Below the pieces are notes generated by a model. That model saw only the letters and a list, made by a program, of their open reading frames with translations, was not told where the DNA came from and searched no databases. A stretch of DNA of 11,850 bases from NCBI GenBank assembly GCA_016650435.1, contig JAENVT010000522.1, positions 1 through 11,850 of the forward strand, given 5' to 3'. The stretch is from Ilumatobacteraceae bacterium (lineage in GTDB: Bacteria; Actinomycetota; Acidimicrobiia; Acidimicrobiales; Ilumatobacteraceae). A program made the position numbers and the translations under genes. Positions 7,274 to 11,850 of the stretch are shown piece after piece. Each line of letters starts with the position of its first letter. Position 1 is the first letter of the stretch.

Positions 7274-7576
7274 GTGTCGGAGCGCATTTCAGCAGAGGTT
7301 GTCGCCAAAGTGGCCCGCTTGGCTCGGCTCGACCTCACGCCGGAAGAGATCGAGCGCACGACCATCCAGCTTGGCGACATGCTCGAGCACTTCGCCGACA
7401 TCGATGCGTTACAACTCGACGACGTTGCGCCGATGGCTCAGCCGTACCCGCTCGAGAACGTATTTCGCGAGGACGTGATCGCTCCTGGCCTCGATCGCGA
7501 CGAGGTTCTCGCAGTGGCGCCGGCAGCCGAACACGGGCGATTTCGGGTACCGCCGATCATCGGCCTCGACATCTGA
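7274..7576 (+). CDS. gatC: Asp/Glu-tRNA amidotransferase subunit C
   Basis: Small subunit of GatCAB, 100 residues, close to the usual 95-100. It wraps around GatA and GatB and stabilises the complex; it is not catalytic. The N-terminal helix region (VAKVARLARLDLTPEEIE, about 10-27) is the family hallmark, and the C-terminal tail has the typical late RFRVPPIIG segment. GTG 7274 gives a standard N-terminus (MSERISAEVV). Another in-frame GTG two codons upstream (7268) is equally possible. The stop overlaps the gatA start by one base (TGATG), and the three subunits follow in the order C-A-B. Confidence 0.93.
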   Translation: MSERISAEVVAKVARLARLDLTPEEIERTTIQLGDMLEHFADIDALQLDDVAPMAQPYPLENVFREDVIAPGLDRDEVLAVAPAAEHGRFRVPPIIGLDI

Positions 7577-8994
7577 TGGCCGGCGCAGTCGATATTGCAG
7601 CAGGGGTTCGCAACGGCACGCTGAAAGCAGTCGACGTGGTCGAGGAGCACCTCGCCGCAATCGCGGCGCGCGAGCCTGAAATCCACGCCTTCAACTTGGT
7701 CTTGGCCGACCAAGCCCGGTCGCGGGCGGAAGCGATCGACGCGATGGTTGCCGCGGGCGACGACCCGGGCCCGCTCGCCGGCGTACCGATTGCACTGAAA
7801 GACAACATGTGCACCCGCGGTGTGCCGACGACCTGCTCGTCGAAGATCCTCGAGGGATGGAAGCCGCCGTACGACGCGACGGTGGTCACGAAGCTGGCCG
7901 CTGCCGGTGCAGTAGTGATCGGCAAGACCAACCTCGACGAGTTCGCCATGGGCTCCAGCACCGAGAACTCTGCATTCGGTCCGACCCACAACCCGCACGA
8001 CATCTCGCGGGTGCCAGGTGGGAGTAGTGGCGGTAGCGCGGCCGCTGTGGCTGCCGGCTTCGCCGCGCTGGGGCTCGGCAGCGATACGGGCGGTTCGATT
8101 CGCCAGCCGGCAGCATTGTGCGGGGTCGTTGGCGTGAAACCGACGTACGGCTACGTCAGCCGCTACGGCCTGATCGCGTTCGCCAGCAGCCTCGATCAGA
8201 TCGGCCCGTTCGCGAACAGCGTCGCCGATGCTGCGCTGCTACTCGACACGATCGGTGGCCACGATCCGATGGATTCGACATCGATCCCGGTCGAGCACCC
8301 ATCGTTGCTAGACGCGATCGATCACGGGGTCGAGGGATTGCGCGTTGGTCGCATCACCGACCTTCCCGCAGGTGCGGACCCAGATGTCAACGAGCGGGTC
8401 GAAGTCGCGTTTGAAGCCCTGCGCGCCGCGGGTGCGACAATCGTTGATGTTCAAGTTCCGGCGTTCACGTTCGGACTCACCGCGTACTACCTCATCGCCC
8501 CGGCCGAGGCCAGCAGCAACCTCGCCCGCTACGACGGAGTTCGTTACGGCTTGCGCGTCGAGGCACCCGACACGAACGCGATGTATGGCCTCACGCGCGC
8601 TGCGGGTTTCGGCGACGAAGTCAAACGACGCATCATGCTCGGCACCTATGCGTTGAGTGCCGGCTACTACGACGCGTACTACGGCAAGGCGCTGAAGGTT
8701 CGACGGTTGATCCACGACGAGTTCGAGCGCGCATACCAGACCGCCGACGTGCTGCTGACGCCGGCATCGCCGAGTGTTGCCTTCCCGTTCGGTGCAAAAG
8801 GTGACAACCCGCTGGCGATGTACCTGTGCGACGTCTACACGATCCCGGCGAACTTGTCGGGCCATCCGGGCATGAGCGTTCCGTTCGGGACCGGCGCTCA
8901 CGACCTCCCGGTTGGCGTGCAGGTGTTGGCCGGAACATTGTGCGAATCGCAAATGTTCACGGCCGCGGCAGCATTGGAACGAGCGGCGTCATGA
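7576..8994 (+). CDS. gatA: Asp/Glu-tRNA amidotransferase subunit A (amidase)
   Basis: Glutaminase subunit of GatCAB, 472 residues. It releases ammonia from glutamine, which passes to GatB to amidate misacylated Glu-tRNA(Gln) or Asp-tRNA(Asn). It belongs to the amidase-signature family. The catalytic triad is visible as Lys75 (PIALKDN), cis-Ser150 (PGGSSGGSAAA) and nucleophile Ser174 (GSDTGGSIRQPA), with the 24-residue spacing between the serines that is known in GatA. The sequence is full length with no break. The start ATG overlaps the gatC stop and the end overlaps the gatB start, so the three are probably coupled. Amidase-family enzymes of other function look alike, but the gatC and gatB neighbours settle this call. 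Confidence 0.97.
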   Translation: MAGAVDIAAGVRNGTLKAVDVVEEHLAAIAAREPEIHAFNLVLADQARSRAEAIDAMVAAGDDPGPLAGVPIALKDNMCTRGVPTTCSSKILEGWKPPYDATVVTKLAAAGAVVIGKTNLDEFAMGSSTENSAFGPTHNPHDISRVPGGSSGGSAAAVAAGFAALGLGSDTGGSIRQPAALCGVVGVKPTYGYVSRYGLIAFASSLDQIGPFANSVADAALLLDTIGGHDPMDSTSIPVEHPSLLDAIDHGVEGLRVGRITDLPAGADPDVNERVEVAFEALRAAGATIVDVQVPAFTFGLTAYYLIAPAEASSNLARYDGVRYGLRVEAPDTNAMYGLTRAAGFGDEVKRRIMLGTYALSAGYYDAYYGKALKVRRLIHDEFERAYQTADVLLTPASPSVAFPFGAKGDNPLAMYLCDVYTIPANLSGHPGMSVPFGTGAHDLPVGVQVLAGTLCESQMFTAAAALERAAS

Positions 8995-10421
8995 GCGCAG
9001 TCGACGGTCTCCCCGGTGATTGGCAACTCGTCGTCGGCCTGGAGGTGCACGTCGAATTGGCCACGGTGACGAAGCTCTTCTCGGCAAGTCCCAACCGGTT
9101 CGGCGACGAGCCAAACACCAACATCGATCCCGTCACCCTCGGTCTTCCGGGTGCGCTTCCCGTGCTCAATCGGCAAGCTGTCGAACTGGCGATGCGCATC
9201 GGTCTGGCGCTCAACTGTTCGATCCGGCCGTGCACGTTCCACCGCAAGAACTACTTCTACCCCGACATGCCGAAGGCGTACCAGATCAGTCAGTACGACC
9301 AGCCGCTGAACGTCGATGGCTTCTTGGCCCTGCCCGACGGCACTCGGATCGGTATCGAGCGTGCACATATCGAAGAGGACACGGGAAAGAGCACGCACTT
9401 CGGTGGTGCCGGTGGGCGTATCCACGGCAGTGACTACTCGCTGATCGATTTCAACCGAGCGGGCGTGCCACTGGTCGAGATCGTCAGCCGACCCGACATA
9501 CGCACCGCCGAGCAAGCCCGTCAATACGTCACCGAGTTGCGCGGCATCCTGCTTGCTGTCGAGGCGTCCGACGCCAAGATGGAAGAAGGCAGCATGCGCG
9601 TCGATGCGAACGTCAGCGTGCACAAGCCCGGAACCGAACTCGGCACGCGCTGCGAGATCAAGAACGTCAACAGCGTCCGTTCAATCGGGCGAGCCATCGA
9701 ATACGAGGCTCGCAGGCAGATCGATCTGCTCGAGGCCGGGGATCACGTTCGGCAGGAGACTCGCCACTGGGACGAAGGTGACGGCCGAACCCACACTCTG
9801 CGCAGCAAGGAAGATGCCGACGACTACCGCTACTTCCTCGAGCCAGATCTGGTGCCGTTGGATCCGTCGCAAGAGTGGATCGATGCGGTTCGCGCGGCGT
9901 TGCCGATGCTGCCGGCCGCGCGTCGCACTCGGTTGGCTGAAGCAACGGGGGTTGCACCCGACAGCGAGGTGGCGATGGTGGTCGTCGACCGCGGCCAGGA
10001 CGACTATGTGCTGGCCGTGGGTGAGGCGGGCGGCGACGTCGCTCGGGCCCTCGTTCATGTGAAGGAGGCGTGGGCCGATTCGCCGTCGGTACCGGCTGCC
10101 GATCTCGCCAAGCTGACAACGATGGAGATTGGCGGGGCGCTCACCGCAACTCAGGCCAAGGCTGTCGTCGCAGAGTTGATCGCCAACGGCGGGGGAGACG
10201 CCCAAGCTATTGCTGTCCAGAAGGGGTTCGAGGCCTTAGGTGCCGACGATCTCGGCCCGCTGGTCGATCAAGCGATTGCCGAGAACGCCGAAGCGTGGTC
10301 GAAGTTCTGCGCCGGTGAGGGCAAAGCCATGGGCGCCCTCGTCGGCGCGGTGATGAAACTGAGCCAAGGCAAGGCCGATGGCAAAGCCGTCACCGCCCTG
10401 CTGACCGCCCGCCGCTCGTAA
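8991..10421 (+). CDS. gatB: Asp/Glu-tRNA amidotransferase subunit B
   Basis: ATP-dependent transamidase subunit of GatCAB, 476 residues. It phosphorylates the carboxylate of Glu or Asp on the tRNA and amidates it with ammonia from GatA. Conserved blocks are VGLEVHVEL (15-23), RKNYFYPDMPKAYQISQY (85-102), HIEEDTGK (126-133) and the GatB signature DFNRAGVPLVEIVSRPD (153-169). The C-terminal third is the helical YqeY-like tRNA-binding domain, ending in a typical MGALVGAVMK motif. The ATG overlaps the gatA stop (ATGA, 8991-8994); longer in-frame starts inside gatA are unlikely. The gene ends ten bases from the stop of the convergent M20 gene. Confidence 0.97.
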   Translation: MSAVDGLPGDWQLVVGLEVHVELATVTKLFSASPNRFGDEPNTNIDPVTLGLPGALPVLNRQAVELAMRIGLALNCSIRPCTFHRKNYFYPDMPKAYQISQYDQPLNVDGFLALPDGTRIGIERAHIEEDTGKSTHFGGAGGRIHGSDYSLIDFNRAGVPLVEIVSRPDIRTAEQARQYVTELRGILLAVEASDAKMEEGSMRVDANVSVHKPGTELGTRCEIKNVNSVRSIGRAIEYEARRQIDLLEAGDHVRQETRHWDEGDGRTHTLRSKEDADDYRYFLEPDLVPLDPSQEWIDAVRAALPMLPAARRTRLAEATGVAPDSEVAMVVVDRGQDDYVLAVGEAGGDVARALVHVKEAWADSPSVPAADLAKLTTMEIGGALTATQAKAVVAELIANGGGDAQAIAVQKGFEALGADDLGPLVDQAIAENAEAWSKFCAGEGKAMGALVGAVMKLSQGKADGKAVTALLTARRS

Positions 10422-10431
10422 ACGTCGAAGA

Positions 10432-11670
10432 TCAGAGCTCGCCGGCGACGATCAGGTCGATCGCCCGGCGGCAGGTTCGGTGGAAGGCATCGGCCGCCAT
10501 GTGCAAATGGTCGACAGGTGTGTCCTCTTCCTTGGTGTGGCTGAGGCCGTTGGTCGACGACGAGAAGATCATCACGGTCGGAACCTCTCGGGCCATCTCG
10601 CTGGCGTCGTGCAGCGCACCGCTCGGTAGTTCGATGTCGTGGCCTTCGACTTCGCGCACGCTCGCGCGCGCCGCGTCGAGCAGCGCCGGGTGGAACGGCA
10701 TCGGCGGAATGCGGAAGATGTGCTCCGACTCGACGGTGCAACCCTCGGCCTCCGCGGCGCGATCGGCTGCCGCGTGCGCCTCGTCGAACATCGACTGCAA
10801 GGAACCGGCATCGATGTGGCGCATGTCCAACGCGATTCGGGTCTCGCCGGCGACAGCCGTGACGACACCTGGCCAGCACTGGGCGACACCCACCGTCGTG
10901 ACGCCTTCGTGGCGCACTGCGATGTCGGCAATATCGAGAGCGAAGCGCGAGGCCGCACGGAAGCTGTCGCGGCGCATCTCCATCGGCATGGTGCCCGCGT
11001 GCGCAGCCTGTCCGCGAAAGGTCAACCGCTCGCGTTCGATCCCCTTTGTGCCGGTGACCGTGCAGATCCCCCGACCCATCGACTCTAGGATCGGACCCTG
11101 CTCGATGTGCACCTCGACGTAGGCCTTCACATCGGCCATGCGCGTGCGGGCGCCGTCGAGGTTCTCGATGTCGACACCATGCGCTGCGAGGATCTCGGGC
11201 AGCTTGTTGCCTTCCCTGTCGGTGAGGCCGCGCAAGATGTCGATGTCGAGCGTCCCGACGCTTGCTGCCGAACCGAACAGGCTGCGGCTGAACCGTGCGC
11301 CCTCCTCGTCTGCCCAGTCGACCAACGCGACCGTGACTGGTGGCGTTCCGTCCGCGGCGAGCGACCGCAGCAACTCCAGTCCCGACATCACGCCGAGCGC
11401 ACCATCGAGCCAGCCGCCCTTGGGAACGCTGTCGAGGTGGCTACCGACCACCAACATGTCGTCGCGCTCGCCGCGCAGAACCGCCCACAGGTTTCCGGCC
11501 TCGTCCTCGTCGACCTCGACGGGAAGCGTGGTCAGCGATTCGCGCAGCATCGCCCGCGCTTGCAGCCATTCTGGTGTCCACGCCAGACGGCGACTGCCCT
11601 CTGGCCCTCCGGTGTGATCGGCGAGGGCGCGCAGGTCGGTGACGACTCGTTCGGGAACGTAGGAGCTCAT
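10432..11670 (-). CDS. M20-family Zn-dependent amidohydrolase (N-carbamoyl-L-amino acid hydrolase / allantoate amidohydrolase type)
   Basis: Dinuclear metal amidohydrolase of 412 residues that cleaves C-N bonds of carbamoyl or ureido compounds in the cytoplasm. The metal set is complete: His78 in GSHLDS, bridging Asp89 in GGWLDG, Glu123 in DEEGARF (Glu122 the likely general base), His188 in VHIEQGP and His378 in GLSHTKEED. These sit at almost the same positions as in characterised bacterial L-carbamoylases. The dimerisation/lid domain (about 211-330) contains GQAAHAGTMPMEMRRD, also typical of the subfamily. Sequence alone does not separate L-carbamoylase, allantoate amidohydrolase, ureidoglycolate hydrolase and beta-ureidopropionase, and no purine or hydantoin gene is adjacent to help. 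The ATG has no Shine-Dalgarno sequence but a well-placed -10 element, so it may be leaderless. Confidence 0.9.
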   Translation of the reverse strand: MSSYVPERVVTDLRALADHTGGPEGSRRLAWTPEWLQARAMLRESLTTLPVEVDEDEAGNLWAVLRGERDDMLVVGSHLDSVPKGGWLDGALGVMSGLELLRSLAADGTPPVTVALVDWADEEGARFSRSLFGSAASVGTLDIDILRGLTDREGNKLPEILAAHGVDIENLDGARTRMADVKAYVEVHIEQGPILESMGRGICTVTGTKGIERERLTFRGQAAHAGTMPMEMRRDSFRAASRFALDIADIAVRHEGVTTVGVAQCWPGVVTAVAGETRIALDMRHIDAGSLQSMFDEAHAAADRAAEAEGCTVESEHIFRIPPMPFHPALLDAARASVREVEGHDIELPSGALHDASEMAREVPTVMIFSSSTNGLSHTKEEDTPVDHLHMAADAFHRTCRRAIDLIVAGEL

Positions 11671-11676
11671 GGAATG

Positions 11677-11682
11677 AAATTA
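11677..11682 (-). promoter_or_regulatory. Putative -10 element giving a leaderless M20 transcript
   Basis: Read on the minus strand, TAATTT is followed by six bases and then the ATG of the M20 hydrolase. TANNNT six or seven bases before the first base of the start codon is the pattern described for leaderless mRNAs in actinobacteria, where transcription starts at the A of ATG. The gap contains no Shine-Dalgarno-like sequence, which agrees. I see no convincing -35 box at the usual distance. Confidence 0.4.
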
Positions 11683-11719
11683 CTGGCTTGCCCTCGTGCC
11701 GAAGGGCCAGACTCGCCCG

Positions 11720-11850
11720 ATGCCGATCACGTTCCGAACAGCCGAGGATGATGACTGGCAGGCGATCTGTCACGTCGACGGTCGCAACTTCGGGTTCGGG
11801 TACACGCCCGAGCAGATCGAAAAGGCCCGCGCCATCCACGACGTCAGCCG
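11720..11850 (+). CDS. N-terminal fragment of a possible GNAT-family acetyltransferase (cut by window edge)
   Basis: An open frame from ATG 11720 runs off the window after 43 full codons. It reads MPITFRTAEDDDWQAICHVD, then RNFGFGYTPEQIEKARAIHDVS. The pattern of a beta-strand with FR.A, an acidic DDDW and a helix leading to NFGFGYTPE resembles the first strand and helix of GNAT N-acetyltransferases, perhaps of the Eis-like group, but the acetyl-CoA binding motif lies beyond the edge. A GAAGGG run at 11701-11706 is rather far (13 bases) for a ribosome site. It is divergent from the M20 hydrolase, with 49 bases between the two starts. The gene call is reasonable; the family is tentative. Confidence 0.55.
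   Translation, partial: MPITFRTAEDDDWQAICHVDGRNFGFGYTPEQIEKARAIHDVS

Noticed and set aside
7132..7401. N-terminal extension of the methyltransferase frame back to 7401
   Set aside because: It runs through the palindrome and over the antisense of gatC, and the translated segment is Ser/Arg-rich with no family match. Long open antisense frames are common in high-GC DNA.

Overview
This window is high-GC, densely coded bacterial DNA with short gaps, GTG starts and stop/start overlaps. The style suggests an actinobacterium, and the proteins recall the Acidimicrobiia/Ilumatobacter type; that narrower placement is an impression, not a test. I see no tRNA or rRNA gene, insertion sequence, CRISPR array or prophage gene.

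Layout. (1) Bases 1-6390 are a plus-strand galactoside uptake and hydrolysis operon. It runs from a putative promoter through a Tat-type lipoprotein sugar-binding protein and two MalF/MalG-type permeases to a full-length LacZ-type GH2 beta-galactosidase. No ATP-binding subunit is in the window, so the importer probably borrows an ATPase encoded elsewhere, as is common for this transporter class. The beta-galactosidase has no signal peptide, so the likely route is import of an intact galactoside followed by cytoplasmic hydrolysis. (2) A hairpin at 6435-6473 separates this operon from a convergent class I methyltransferase on the minus strand (6493-7131). (3) A divergent intergenic region (7132-7273) holds a strong 16-bp inverted repeat and a possible promoter. 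(4) gatC-gatA-gatB (7274-10421), overlapping end to end, encode the tRNA-dependent amidotransferase that makes Gln-tRNA(Gln) and/or Asn-tRNA(Asn). (5) An M20-family Zn-dependent amidohydrolase of the carbamoylase/allantoate-amidohydrolase type lies convergent on the minus strand (10432-11670). (6) The first 43 codons of a divergent plus-strand gene, perhaps a GNAT acetyltransferase, run off the right edge.

Most of the window is well understood. I found no credible sign of an undescribed multi-gene system. The points most worth a second look are the palindrome at 7159-7198 and the 25-codon mini-ORF that spans it before the methyltransferase, the apparently leaderless start of the M20 gene, and an apparently shortened start of the last domain of the beta-galactosidase.
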